Positions 17,765 to 31,016 of a DNA stretch of 64,000 nucleotides are shown here, piece by piece. Origin of the DNA: Nocardioidaceae bacterium (GTDB lineage: Bacteria > Actinomycetota > Actinomycetes > Propionibacteriales > Nocardioidaceae); assembly GCA_018672315.1 (NCBI GenBank), contig CP076053.1, positions 1,413,827-1,477,826 of the forward strand, written 5' to 3'. How positions within the stretch are numbered: the first letter of the stretch is position 1; each line of letters begins with the position of its first letter. Both the position numbers and the translations under genes were made by a program. The notes under the pieces are model-generated. The model did no database searches and was not told where the DNA came from. It saw only the letters and a program-made list of their open reading frames with translations.

Positions 17765-18634
17765 GTGCTGTCACGCAAGAACTCGCTGCGCGACTCCGCC
17801 TCCGGAGTCGCGGACCAGGTGCGCCCCCGTCTGGAGGAGGCACGCAACGAAGCCCGCAAGAAGGCCGGTCCGGCCGTGAGCGAGGCCCGCGCCAAGGCCG
17901 AGCCCGCGCTGCGCGAGGCCGCCGACCGTGCCCGGGGGGAGGCCAGCCGTGTCGCGGCCGAGGCCCGCAGCAAGGCGGCTCCGGCGCTGGACGAGGCGCG
18001 CAAGCGTGTGCAGCCTGCCTGGGAGGAGGCTCGTGAGACCGCCTCGCCGTACCTGGAGCAGGCGCGACGTCAGGTGGAGCCCGCCCTCGACGAGGCCCGG
18101 CGTCGGGTGCAGCCCGCGCTCGAGGAGGCTCGCTCGAAGGCCGCGCCGTTGGCCCACGAGGCCCGACGGCGCGCCGAGGACCTCTACGACGAGCGCGTCC
18201 TCCCCGGTGTCGCGACGGCGATGACCGCCGCCGACGACGCGACCGCGGAATTCCGCCACGAGGCGACCCGCCGCGGGTCCGCCGCCGTCGCGGCGCTCAA
18301 GGGCGAGGTGGAGCCCCCGAAGGAGAGCAGCCGCGTACGCAAGGTGCTCTTCGCGGTCGGTCTCGCCGGCGTCGCGGGACTCGTGGCGAAGAAGCTGGGC
18401 GACCGGCAGGCCGCGCAGGCCTGGGAGTCCGCGTACACCACGAACCCGCCGCGACCCGCCGCGAGCGCGGCAGGCGGCGCCGAGTCGACGGCGGCGAGCG
18501 GCAGGCACCGCGCCGACGACACCGGCGGCGGGAACCCCGGGGAGGCCGTGGCCGACGACGCGGACGGGCCGCACGCCTCGAGCACGCCCGATGACCCTGC
18601 TGACGTCGTGGACGTCGAGGCCGACAAGAACTGA
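17765..18634 (+). CDS. Membrane-anchored coiled-coil protein with Pro-punctuated 11-residue repeats
   Basis: The 289-residue protein has a long Ala/Glu/Arg helix (1-175) built from 11-residue units of the form PALxEARxxxx; five consecutive units occur at about residues 78-132, each starting with Pro. A predicted membrane segment (VLFAVGLAGVAGLVAKKLG, about 195-213) follows, then an acidic Gly/Ala tail. It resembles uncharacterised actinobacterial coiled-coil proteins (DUF5324-like in Streptomyces), but the assignment is weak. GTG start behind GAAGGAAGGA. It converges on the acyltransferase gene with ten bases between. Confidence 0.7.
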   Translation: MLSRKNSLRDSASGVADQVRPRLEEARNEARKKAGPAVSEARAKAEPALREAADRARGEASRVAAEARSKAAPALDEARKRVQPAWEEARETASPYLEQARRQVEPALDEARRRVQPALEEARSKAAPLAHEARRRAEDLYDERVLPGVATAMTAADDATAEFRHEATRRGSAAVAALKGEVEPPKESSRVRKVLFAVGLAGVAGLVAKKLGDRQAAQAWESAYTTNPPRPAASAAGGAESTAASGRHRADDTGGGNPGEAVADDADGPHASSTPDDPADVVDVEADKN

Positions 18635-18644
18635 GTGCAGCGGG

Positions 18645-19676
18645 TCACCCCGACGCCGCGAGGTCCTCGGGGCGGTGCTCGTCGACCCAGTCGTCGATCA
18701 CCGCCCACCAGGTGAAGAGCCAGTCGACCTGCTCCTCCTCGGTGTCGGGGATCTCGGTGTGCGGCACCCGCCACCAGCGCATCGTGATGCGCTTGTCCAT
18801 CGGCAGCTCGCGCCACATGTCGCGGACGCCGTAGACGTGATCCAGGCCGGTGTGGGCGACGAACATGACGTCGGTCTGCGGTGCCGCGCCCAGGGCGGCG
18901 CACAACCCGCCCGGACGGGGGGCCAGCACGTGCTCCATGCCCTCGGCCCGTCCGGCCATGTCGTCGCGTCCGATCTCGCGAAGCTTCTCGATGGCCCGTG
19001 CACGACGCTGCGGGGTGTAGTTGCCGCCCTCGGGGAAGATCACGAAGACGTCGTCGTGGTCGAGGTCCCTGGCGAGGTCGGCGATCTGGGACAGCAGGTC
19101 CTCGCCACGCTCCGGGTGCGGCTCGACGAACCGGCTGGGGATGCGGTGCAGCAGGGTGCCGACCATCGGCTCCCAGGCGATCGTGTCCTTGAGCACCAGT
19201 CGGGGCTCGCGCGCGAACCACTGCATCAGGGCGTAGAGCAGCACGAAGGAGTCCGCCGGCCCGGCGTGGCGGCAGCACACGATGAGCGGCGTCCCCGGCC
19301 AGGCGTCCGGGGTGGGGCCCTGCACGTCGATCTCCAGGTGCAGCACACGCCGGGCCTCACGGTGGAAGAGCCTCAGGTAGGTGCGGGCGATCTCGTAGTG
19401 CGTCGCCTCGAACCACGGCCGCCGGAGGAACAGCCCGAAGCCCGAGGCGATCCAGAGGCCGAGCAGCTCGACGAGCACGATCGTCTCGACGGTCAGGTGC
19501 AGCACCGTCAACCACAGCAGCCGCAGCGGACGCCAGGTGCCGGGCACCCCGGGCGAGACGAGGGCGGCCGCGATCAGCCACAGCGGCAGCAGCGTCCAGA
19601 CCGCTGCCGTCGACGCGAGCACGACGGGCACGAGCACCAGCCGCTTCGGGGGCAGCAGACGACGCAGGATCCTCAT
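18645..19676 (-). CDS. PlsC-type acyltransferase
   Basis: The 343-residue protein has two N-terminal membrane segments (about 12-35 and 45-80) and an acyltransferase domain with CCRHAGPADSF (the H-x4-D catalytic motif) and VIFPEGGNYT (the FPEG substrate motif). Such enzymes acylate lysophosphatidic acid or similar glycerolipids at the membrane. Its ATG overlaps the stop of the upstream patatin gene (ATGA), so an acyl hydrolase and an acyltransferase are made together. Confidence 0.85.
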   Translation of the reverse strand: MRILRRLLPPKRLVLVPVVLASTAAVWTLLPLWLIAAALVSPGVPGTWRPLRLLWLTVLHLTVETIVLVELLGLWIASGFGLFLRRPWFEATHYEIARTYLRLFHREARRVLHLEIDVQGPTPDAWPGTPLIVCCRHAGPADSFVLLYALMQWFAREPRLVLKDTIAWEPMVGTLLHRIPSRFVEPHPERGEDLLSQIADLARDLDHDDVFVIFPEGGNYTPQRRARAIEKLREIGRDDMAGRAEGMEHVLAPRPGGLCAALGAAPQTDVMFVAHTGLDHVYGVRDMWRELPMDKRITMRWWRVPHTEIPDTEEEQVDWLFTWWAVIDDWVDEHRPEDLAASG

Positions 19677-20503
19677 GAGGCCACGCCTCCGGTGCCGTCG
19701 AGGTGGGCGCGGGTGGCCTCGTACGCCGCGTCGATCCTGCGACGCACCGCCGAGAAGTCGCGGAAGGCGAGGAGCCTGTCGTCGGCTCGGCTCGTCTCAC
19801 CGGTCGGCAGCACGTGCACCGAGACGCCCTCGGGCACCGCGGAGGTCTCCCGGACGAAGCGGTGGCGCCGCGCGATCTCGAAGGAGACGCGCGCGACCTC
19901 CCAGGGCTGGCTCGGCGGTGTGAGCGGCCGCTCGAGACGTCCGACCTGCATCACGTAGACCGTGGTGGCCCCGAGTTCCACGGCACGCCCGACGGGCACG
20001 GAGTTCACGATGCCGCCGTCGAGGAAGTGCTCCCCGTCGACCTCGGCGGGCGGGAAGAGGCCCGGGACCGCAGCGGAGGCGAGGATCGCCGGTACCAGCG
20101 GTCCGCTGCTGAACCAGTGCTCGGCGGATCGCTCGATGCAGGACGCCACGCACTGGAAGGGCACGACCAGGTCGGCGAAGTCACGGCTGCCGAGCTCCTC
20201 GCGGAGGCGTCGGCGCAGCGGCTCAGCGGAGTGCAGGTGGGTGCGGGTGCGCGCGGCGCGCACGACCTGGCGTACGGGGCCGGACGCGTAGACGTCGGCC
20301 GCCCCGGCCGTGGACCACATGTCGACAAGTCGGTCTATCGTCTCGGGCCCGGGGTCCTTCGCGATCACGGCGCCGTTCAGGGCACCGACCGAGGTGCCGA
20401 GCACGAGGTCGGGGCGTACGCCGCGCTCGGTGAGGGCGCGCAGCATGCCGACCTCGACTGCTCCGAGGACGCCACCGCCGCCCAGCACGTAGGCGATCGT
20501 CAT
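19673..20503 (-). CDS. Patatin-like phospholipase
   Basis: The 276-residue protein has the oxyanion loop GGGGVLGAVEVG, the nucleophile Ser in GTSVG (about residue 38), and the catalytic Asp in DGGIVNSVPV, which together define a patatin/RssA-type lipid acyl hydrolase with a Ser-Asp dyad. There is no signal peptide. It lies 34 bases downstream of the DUF3817 gene and overlaps the acyltransferase, suggesting a lipid remodelling pair. Confidence 0.9.
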   Translation of the reverse strand: MTIAYVLGGGGVLGAVEVGMLRALTERGVRPDLVLGTSVGALNGAVIAKDPGPETIDRLVDMWSTAGAADVYASGPVRQVVRAARTRTHLHSAEPLRRRLREELGSRDFADLVVPFQCVASCIERSAEHWFSSGPLVPAILASAAVPGLFPPAEVDGEHFLDGGIVNSVPVGRAVELGATTVYVMQVGRLERPLTPPSQPWEVARVSFEIARRHRFVRETSAVPEGVSVHVLPTGETSRADDRLLAFRDFSAVRRRIDAAYEATRAHLDGTGGVAS

Positions 20504-20537
20504 CGCGCGCTCCCCACGACCCCGAGTCCCGTCGGGC

Positions 20538-20951
20538 CTAGACGTCGGTGTCGTAGGCGGTCGAGGCGATATGCGCGCGGGTGTAGGCAGTCGCGCGCCG
20601 CTCGACCAGGAACGTCACCACCGGGACCAGCCCGGCGAGCAGCGACAGCACCGTGAAGCGGGTGGACCATGCTGCCCGGCGGGAGAGCAGGAACGCCACG
20701 ATCAGGTAGCCGATGTAGATCCAGCCGTGCGGGAACGCGACCCAGGGGATCATCGCCTCGCCGAACCGCTGCGGCGTGGACCCCTCGGGCCACAGGGCGG
20801 GGATGACCTGGTGCGCGCGCGCCAGCGGCTCGGCCACCAGGATGAACAGCACGAGGAGGATGCCGACGATCGTCGCGAGCACCCGGAACGCGATCAGCAG
20901 GGGCGGGTCCTTCACAGGGGCGGCGGCGTCGGCGGGCTGCGTGGGACTCAC
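20538..20951 (-). CDS. DUF3817 integral membrane protein
   Basis: The 137-residue protein has three membrane segments and the conserved core RFGEAMIPWVAFPHGWIYIGY typical of DUF3817, also found fused to transporters. Its function is unknown. The GTG start lies six bases after a TAGGTT box and has no ribosome-binding site. Confidence 0.85.
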   Translation of the reverse strand: MSPTQPADAAAPVKDPPLLIAFRVLATIVGILLVLFILVAEPLARAHQVIPALWPEGSTPQRFGEAMIPWVAFPHGWIYIGYLIVAFLLSRRAAWSTRFTVLSLLAGLVPVVTFLVERRATAYTRAHIASTAYDTDV

Positions 20952-20957
20952 CCTGCG

Positions 20958-20963
20958 AACCTA
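20958..20963 (-). promoter_or_regulatory. Leaderless -10 box of the DUF3817 gene
   Basis: TAGGTT (minus strand) ends six bases before the GTG start. It overlaps the 3' end of the SURF1 gene. Confidence 0.5.
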
Positions 20964-21710
20964 CCGCGGCACCGTCTCCGGGCCCGCGAGCTCTTCGCGC
21001 AGGAAGCGCCCCCACACCACGAGCGCGCCCAGGGCGAGCACGAACCACTGCAGGGCGTAGAGGAGGTTGCGCAGCGCGGTCGAGGCCCCGACGGGGGGCA
21101 CGTCCTCCGGCGGCACCGCCGGCAGGGCCAGCGTCGGCTCGTCATCGGCCACCACGAAGGCGCTGACCAGGTCGACGGGGACGATCTCGGTCAACGAGGC
21201 GAGCCGCAGCTCGGGGAAGCGCCGGTCCGTCGGGTCGTCGTCGCGCGCCAACGACCCCTCGCCCGGCTGCAGGAAGCCGGTCAGGTCGACCGGGCCGGAG
21301 GGCGAGGCCGGATCCGGGTCGGGAGACCAGCCGAGCACGACCGGCACGGACGTCTCGGTGCGGTCAGGAGCGCCCGTGTCCTCCAGGACGGCCACGGCGA
21401 CGACCCACCATCCATCGCGGCCCCGCAGCGGCCGGGGGCCGACGACGAAGCCGGTGTCGGGCAACCAGGTGCCGTGCACGGTGACGGGACGGCCGACGTC
21501 GTCGCCGGGGAACGGGTCGTCGGCCCCGATGACCTGGGTGAGGGGCACCGGCGGCCGCGTGGACAGGTCGCGCTCCTCGGCGGCGCGCTGCGCCTGCCAG
21601 CCCTCGAGCTGCCAGAGCCCGAGGCCGCTGAAGATCGCCAGCGCGACCACGAGCAGCGCCGTGGCCCCCAGGGTGCGTCGACCGAGGAGGATCCTGGCCA
21701 TGCTCTGCAC
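20961..21710 (-). CDS. SURF1 family protein
   Basis: The 249-residue protein has two membrane helices (about 13-32 and 218-236) flanking a periplasmic domain, with an N-terminal GLGLWQLEGWQAQR motif and the SURF1 pattern RPPVPL...GTWLP...GWWVVAV. SURF1 proteins help assemble haem-copper cytochrome oxidase. GTG at 21710 is chosen because a TAGGAT box lies six bases before it; ATG at 21701 is the alternative. Confidence 0.88.
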   Translation of the reverse strand: MQSMARILLGRRTLGATALLVVALAIFSGLGLWQLEGWQAQRAAEERDLSTRPPVPLTQVIGADDPFPGDDVGRPVTVHGTWLPDTGFVVGPRPLRGRDGWWVVAVAVLEDTGAPDRTETSVPVVLGWSPDPDPASPSGPVDLTGFLQPGEGSLARDDDPTDRRFPELRLASLTEIVPVDLVSAFVVADDEPTLALPAVPPEDVPPVGASTALRNLLYALQWFVLALGALVVWGRFLREELAGPETVPR

Positions 21711-21716
21711 ACCATC

Positions 21717-21722
21717 ATCCTA
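21717..21722 (-). promoter_or_regulatory. Leaderless -10 box of the SURF1 gene
   Basis: TAGGAT (minus strand) ends six bases before GTG 21710. Confidence 0.5.
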
Positions 21723-21798
21723 GGTGCGACGCCTGCATCGGTCGGCCGGCGGCCACGCCCCCGTTTGACGCAGGTCACCGGCAGGCAATCTGACAGAC

Positions 21799-22617
21799 AT
21801 GACGACCCGTGTGCACCACCTCGACTGCGCCAGGATGCGTCCGCTCGGCGCTGTCCACCCCAAGGTGGCGCCGGCGGTGCTGGTCTCGCACGTCATGGTC
21901 GTCGAGAGCTCCGACCGGCTGACGCTGGTCGACACGGGCTTCGGGCGCGGCGACGCCGAGCGCCCCGAGCGGCTCGGCGCCACCGGGCGCACGCTGCGCG
22001 CCGAGCTGAGCTACGAGCGTACGGCGCACGCACAGCTCGGCGAGCTCGGACTCTCGCCCGGCGACGTGACCGACATCGTCCTCACCCACCTCGACCTCGA
22101 CCACGCCGGCGGCATCAAGGACTTCCCGAACGCCGTGGTGCACCTGCACGAGCACGAGCTGCAGGCCGCGCGGGGCCGGCCGTCGCTCAAGGAGCAGCAG
22201 AGGTACGTGCCGCCGCAGTGGACACCCGCGCCGCAGTGGCGCACGTACAAGCCCGTGGAGGGCGGCGGCGACGGGTGGATGGGCTTCGACTCCGTCGAGA
22301 TCATCTCCGACGTCGTCCTCGTGCCGCTCTCGGGCCACACCCGGGGACACTGCGGTGTGGCCGTACGCCGCCCGGACGACGCCGGCTGGTTCCTGCACGC
22401 CGGTGATGCGATCTTCGACGCCTCCGAGGCGGGCTCCTCCTCGTCCTGCCCGTGGGGACTGCGCGCCTACCAGCACCTGATCAAGATGGACGGCACCGCC
22501 TGGGCGCAGAACCGGGAGCGCCTGCGCGAGCTGCGGGCGGGACACGACGACATCGAGATCGTCGCCTCCCACGACACCGCGCAGTTCGAGAGACTCGCCG
22601 GGGTCTCGGTCACGTGA
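21799..22617 (+). CDS. MBL-fold metallo-hydrolase
   Basis: The 272-residue protein has the binuclear zinc motif THLDLDHAGG (H-x-D-x-D-H) plus further ligands in LSGHTRGHCGV and HAGDAIFD, and a C-terminal SHDTAQF. This is the layout of lactonase-like metallo-beta-lactamase-fold enzymes; the substrate cannot be told from sequence. It has no signal peptide. A CAATCT stretch seven bases before the ATG may be a -10 box. Confidence 0.88.
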   Translation: MTTRVHHLDCARMRPLGAVHPKVAPAVLVSHVMVVESSDRLTLVDTGFGRGDAERPERLGATGRTLRAELSYERTAHAQLGELGLSPGDVTDIVLTHLDLDHAGGIKDFPNAVVHLHEHELQAARGRPSLKEQQRYVPPQWTPAPQWRTYKPVEGGGDGWMGFDSVEIISDVVLVPLSGHTRGHCGVAVRRPDDAGWFLHAGDAIFDASEAGSSSSCPWGLRAYQHLIKMDGTAWAQNRERLRELRAGHDDIEIVASHDTAQFERLAGVSVT

Positions 22618-22678
22618 ACAGCTGACGAACTCGTCCCGCTGGCCGTGAGGTCGCCGACGAGAGGGGCAGCCTCCCGGC

Positions 22679-22918
22679 ATGACCGAGAGAGATCACCGCC
22701 AGCAGATCGTGGACGAGGCCGTCGAGAAGGTGATGGACAAGCCCGGCGTGACCGCCGAGGAGGGGCGCGTCCGCGACCTGGCTCGGGAGGCCGTCGACGA
22801 GCTGATCGACCAGCCGGTGCAGACCTTCACGCCGCTGCTCGCGGAGAACGAGGTGCTCACCGAGCTGCACGCCGACGGCAAGGCCGCCTCGCAGGCGCAC
22901 GTCGCGCCGACCGACTGA
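22679..22918 (+). CDS. Small three-helix-bundle-like protein
   Basis: The 79-residue acidic protein is predicted to be mostly helical. The segment VRDLAREAVDELIDQPVQTF resembles the 'three-helix bundle dimerization domain' small proteins of actinobacteria, whose role is unknown. It lies between the MBL gene and tRNA-Ala. The start is the first ATG in frame; the ribosome-binding site is weak. Confidence 0.6.
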   Translation: MTERDHRQQIVDEAVEKVMDKPGVTAEEGRVRDLAREAVDELIDQPVQTFTPLLAENEVLTELHADGKAASQAHVAPTD

Positions 22919-22937
22919 GCGGCCGCTGCACAGAGTC

Positions 22938-23013
22938 TGGTGGAGCCAAGGGGACTCGAACCCCTAACCCCCTGCTTGCAAAGCAGGTGCGCTACCAATT
23001 GCGCCATGGCCCC
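22938..23013 (-). tRNA. tRNA-Ala (TGC)
   Basis: A standard 76-base cloverleaf with acceptor GGGGCCA/TGGCTCC, anticodon loop TTTGCAA (anticodon TGC) and GGTTCGA T loop. The 3' CCA is encoded. The G:U-type identity pair of Ala tRNA is at the expected third acceptor pair. Confidence 0.95.
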
Positions 23014-23043
23014 TGGTGGTGGTGCGCGGTGGCTGTCGACCGC

Positions 23044-23184
23044 CTACCGCGCGTTGCCGCTGCGTGAAGGCACCGGGTCGGTGGCCTCGGCCCACAGCTG
23101 CTGCTCGTGCGCGTTCTTGCGTGCTTCGAGCGTGGCGTAGGCGGCGCCGGCGGCAGCTGCTGCCAGGACGAGAAGTCGCTTCAT
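23044..23184 (-). CDS. DLW-39 family micropeptide
   Basis: A 46-residue protein starting MKRLLVLAAAAAG with a single hydrophobic N-terminal helix, then a charged stretch and QLWAEATDPV near the end. This matches the short actinobacterial DLW-39 family found beside the tRNA-Ile/tRNA-Ala genes downstream of gyrA; the name-giving DLW is QLW here. ATG at 23184 has a GAGGAG site seven bases upstream, which favours it over ATG at 23190. Function is unknown; it is likely membrane-associated. Confidence 0.8.
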   Translation of the reverse strand: MKRLLVLAAAAAGAAYATLEARKNAHEQQLWAEATDPVPSRSGNAR

Positions 23185-23212
23185 GACCATGCTCCTCTCA
23201 CACGTGCACCGG

Positions 23213-23286
23213 TGGGCCTAAGAGGACTTGAACCTCTGACCTCTTCCTTATCAGGGAAGCGCTCTAACCGTCTGAGCTATAGGCCC
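23213..23286 (-). tRNA. tRNA-Ile (GAT)
   Basis: A 74-base cloverleaf with acceptor GGGCCTA/TAGGCCC, anticodon loop CTGATAA (anticodon GAT) and GGTTCAA T loop. Unlike the Leu and Ala genes nearby, the 3' CCA is not encoded (the genome reads CCG after the discriminator A), so it depends on the CCA-adding enzyme. Confidence 0.95.
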
Positions 23287-23314
23287 GGGGATGGCCAGCT
23301 GGGCTGACCGGTGG

Positions 23315-23344
23315 AGATTACCGCACGGCCGGGGCCCCACCCAA
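23315..23344 (-). promoter_or_regulatory. Possible tRNA-Ile promoter
   Basis: TAATCT (23315-23320) with a weak -35, TTGGGT (23339-23344), 18 bases upstream on the minus strand. Transcription would start about 20 bases before the tRNA and could run through the micropeptide and tRNA-Ala. Confidence 0.4.
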
Positions 23345-23358
23345 TCCGGGGGAGACCC

Positions 23359-24011
23359 TCAGCGAGCGTCCTCCGCCAGCGTGACCTCGATACCGCCGAG
23401 CAGCGCGGCGCCGAGGTTGTAGAGGAACGCGGCGAGGGTCGCGATCGCCGTCAGCAGCACGACGTTGATGCCCGCGACGATGAGGGTGAAGCCGACGATC
23501 CGGGAGGTGCCGAGGTAGTTCTCGACATCGAAGTCCGTGCTCGACTCCGATCCGATGACCTGGTAGACCATCGCGTTGATCGAGTCCCACACGCCGGCGG
23601 CGTCCAGCACGCCCCACACCAGAGCCACCGCCACCACCGTCATCACGCCGAGCGCGATGGAGAGCAGGAAGGCGGTCTTCGCGACCGACCACGGGTCGAG
23701 CCGCGTCAGCCGCAGCCGTGCGCGCCGCGTGGGCCGCTTGTTGGTGGTCGCCTTGGACGGGGCGGCGCCGCCGGCGGGGGCCGTCCGGGCGTCGTCGAGG
23801 TTGCGCCCGGCGTCCCTCAGAGCGGACCTCACCTTGTCCGCGAAGGAGCGTCCGGAGCTCGAGGCACCCCCCGACGACGAGGAGCTGCCGGACGACGTGG
23901 TCCCGGGAGCGGCGTCCCCGGCCGTCGGGTCCCAGCTCTCACGGGAGGGCACGCGGACCTCCTCGGCGTCACGCCGGGTGGGCCGGCTCTTCGACGTGCT
24001 GCTGTCGGCCA

Positions 24012-24012
<1 letters not shown>
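23359..24012 (-). CDS. DUF3566 membrane protein
   Basis: The 217-residue protein has a long Ser/Gly-rich cytoplasmic N-terminus (1-100), then a DUF3566 domain with RLRLTRLDPWSVAKTAFLLS leading into the first of two membrane helices and a second helix near FTLIVAGINVVLLTAIATLAAF. This family is almost always directly downstream of gyrA in actinobacteria; its function is unknown. The ATG overlaps the gyrA stop (TGATG). Confidence 0.9.
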
Positions 24013-26714
<2,702 letters not shown>

Positions 26715-26754
26715 ATGTCACTTCCGTACGGCGGTTTCGGTCGCGAGTGGGATA

Positions 26755-26863
26755 TGCGTTGCGAGGTGCGTGCGATGGCAAGGCCGAGGAGCGAAGCTGG
26801 GCTTTGAGCGGAGCGGCCCTGCGAGCGACGAGAACGCCGCCAGCGTGCGTGCATCGCAACGCA
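26755..26863. repeat. Inverted-repeat element in the gyrB-gyrA gap
   Basis: A 10-bp perfect inverted repeat (TGCGTTGCGA at 26755-26764; its complement at 26854-26863) bounds about 90 bases containing several GAGCG/GAGCGAC-type short repeats. It begins directly after the gyrB stop. It resembles the small palindromic intergenic repeats of GC-rich actinobacteria and could fold in the gyrBA mRNA. Confidence 0.6.
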
Positions 26864-26865
26864 GA

Positions 26866-28944
<2,079 letters not shown>

Positions 28945-29242
28945 GGGGGCCTCTCTGCAGCCGGGGGGACCGCGGGGAGCGGTCAGGTGCTCGCGCGCAC
29001 GCGCGCGCGAGGCGGAGCAAGGCGTCGACGGCGCAGACGCAGGGCCTGGACGCCGCGATCGACGAGTACGACCAGTTTACCCGCTCGAGGTGCTGCAGGC
29101 GAGGACCGCGAGCTCGATCTGGGGACAGCCGGACAGGACAGACGGCTCTCAGAGCCCTGTGACGGGCATCTGGCGCCGCCGGTGGGCTCGCGATCAGCCA
29201 CGGGTACGCCCCCGGTCCTGCTGGGCCGCCACAGCGGCGTTC
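28945..29242 (-). promoter_or_regulatory. gyrB upstream region with a Z-DNA-prone tract
   Basis: This 298-base gap between dciA and gyrB holds no convincing gene. It contains an 18-base strictly alternating pyrimidine-purine run (28992-29009) and a TAAACT -10 candidate on the minus strand (29074-29079) without a good -35. If that promoter is used, the alternating tract lies in the gyrB leader. Confidence 0.45.
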
Positions 29243-29758
29243 TCAGCCGTAGGTGTCGCGGGGTCCGCGACCCTTCACCCGCCGGTTGCCGCGACGCCAG
29301 CTCGGGCCGCGTGGACCCTGGATCTCCAGGAAGGTGACGGTCCCGTCGCCGAGCTCGGCGTTGAGCCGCGCCACGAGCGAGGAGGCCAGCAGCGTCAGCT
29401 GGGTGGCCCAGGCGGTCGACTCGGCGCGCACGACCAGGCGGCCCCCGTCGTAGGACTCCGGTGTCGTGTGCGCGGCGATGTCCTCGCCGACCACGCCCGC
29501 CCACCGCGCCATCACCCCGTGCACGCGCAGGTCGGTGGACCAGCCCTGCTCGGCGACGAGCCGCCCCAGGGAGGCGGCGGCGGTCTGCGGATCACGGTCG
29601 TCGGGGTGGGCGCCGCTGACGCCGCCGTCGCGACGACGCGCCCAGGTGCCCTGCGGACGCCGGGAGGGGGGCGCGCCCGACGAGGACGCACGGGAGACCG
29701 GCCGTGGCGAGCGAGCCATGGCCCGGGCCACCGACAGCGCCAGCTCGGTGCCGTTCAC
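29243..29758 (-). CDS. dciA: DUF721/DciA-like replicative helicase loader
   Basis: The 171-residue protein has a variable Arg/Ser-rich N-terminus and a DUF721 domain (about 60-165) with WSTDLRVHGVMARWAGVVG and LVVRAESTAWATQLTLLAS. DUF721 proteins of the DciA group load or assist the DnaB helicase. The gene's position between recF and gyrB is the standard actinobacterial one. GTG at 29758 follows the recF stop by ten bases; the frame runs further upstream but only inside recF. Confidence 0.88.
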   Translation of the reverse strand: MNGTELALSVARAMARSPRPVSRASSSGAPPSRRPQGTWARRRDGGVSGAHPDDRDPQTAAASLGRLVAEQGWSTDLRVHGVMARWAGVVGEDIAAHTTPESYDGGRLVVRAESTAWATQLTLLASSLVARLNAELGDGTVTFLEIQGPRGPSWRRGNRRVKGRGPRDTYG

Positions 29759-29768
29759 GTCGTGCGGC

Positions 29769-31007
29769 TCAGTCTCCGCTGGCCGGCTCGTCTGCTCCTC
29801 CGGGCCCGACGGCGGGGTCGTGCTCACCCTGCACCTCCCCGTCTTCGACCACGAACCTGGCGCCTGCCAGCGACTGCGGGACGTCGGCCTCCACGGCCGC
29901 GGTGACCAGCACCTGCTCCGCGTCGGCGACGAGCGCCGCGAGCTGGTCGCGCCGCCCCGCGTCGAGCTCTGCGAAGACGTCGTCGAGCACCAGGATCGGG
30001 TCGTCGCCGTCGGCGCGCAAGAGCTCGTAGGAGGCGAGCCGCAGCGCCAGCGCGACCGACCACGACTCACCGTGGCTCGCGTAGCCCTTCACCGGCAGAT
30101 CCCCCAGCTCCAGCGACATGTCGTCGCGATGCGGTCCCACGAGGTTCTGCGCCCGCTCCAGCTCCTCGTCGCGGCGCGCCGCCAGGCCCGACTGCAGCCG
30201 CGCCTCCAGCTCGGCACGCCGCCCCGGCCGCGGCTCGGTCTCCCCGCTGACGTCACCGTGCTCGCCGAGCTCCACGCTCGCGCGGTGGCCGAGCACCAGG
30301 TCGTCGCGGGCGACGCCGAGGGCCACCGCTGCGTACGCCGACTGCGCGTACGGCTGGAGCGCGGCCAGCAGCAGGAGCCGGGCCTCGAGAATCTCCGCGC
30401 CGAGACTGCACAGGCGCTCGTCCCACACCGCCAACGTCGACTCCAGGTTCTCGTCGGGGGTCCCCCGACCGGCCCCCCGCCCGGTGCCCCGACGTACGCC
30501 ACGGGCCGTCTTCAGCAGCGAGGCGCGCTGCTTCAGCACCCGCTCGTAGTCCGCGCGGACGCCCGCCAGGCGTGGCGTACGCAGGGTCATCAGGTCGTCG
30601 AGGAACCGGCGACGCTCCCCGGGGTCGCCCTTGACCAGGGCGAGGTCCTCGGGACTGAAGACCACCGTCCGGAGCAGACCCACCAGGTCCCGTGACCTCG
30701 GGAGCGCGTTGCGGTTGACGCGCGCCCTGTTCGAGCGGCCCGGGATGATCTCGACCTCGAGCGTCGCCAGCCGTCCGTCCCGCTCAACCGCGGCACGGAC
30801 CAGCGCCGCCTCGGCTCCGCGTCTGACCAGCGGGGCGTCCGAGGCCACCCGGTGGGAGCCGAGGTGGGCGAGGTAGTCCACGGCCTCCACGAGGTTGGTC
30901 TTGCCCTGGCCGTTGCGACCGACGAACGCCGTGGGCCCGGGACCGAGCTCGACGTCGAGGGAGGCGTAGGAGCGGAAGTCGCGCAGGGTGAGGTGGCGGA
31001 CGTGCAC
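29769..31007 (-). CDS. recF: DNA replication and repair protein RecF
   Basis: The 412-residue SMC-like ATPase has Walker [11 protein letters not shown] near residue 35, the ABC signature area in [21 protein letters not shown] and Walker [13 protein letters not shown]. It loads RecA at single-stranded gaps with RecO and RecR. GTG start, nine bases after the gnd stop. Confidence 0.96.
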   Translation of the reverse strand: MHVRHLTLRDFRSYASLDVELGPGPTAFVGRNGQGKTNLVEAVDYLAHLGSHRVASDAPLVRRGAEAALVRAAVERDGRLATLEVEIIPGRSNRARVNRNALPRSRDLVGLLRTVVFSPEDLALVKGDPGERRRFLDDLMTLRTPRLAGVRADYERVLKQRASLLKTARGVRRGTGRGAGRGTPDENLESTLAVWDERLCSLGAEILEARLLLLAALQPYAQSAYAAVALGVARDDLVLGHRASVELGEHGDVSGETEPRPGRRAELEARLQSGLAARRDEELERAQNLVGPHRDDMSLELGDLPVKGYASHGESWSVALALRLASYELLRADGDDPILVLDDVFAELDAGRRDQLAALVADAEQVLVTAAVEADVPQSLAGARFVVEDGEVQGEHDPAVGPGGADEPASGD

Positions 31008-31016
31008 GCTGTGCGG

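Noticed and set aside
22645-23067. 140-residue frame over tRNA-Ala
   Set aside because: Contains the tRNA; the small gene at 22679 is in a different frame and has better features.
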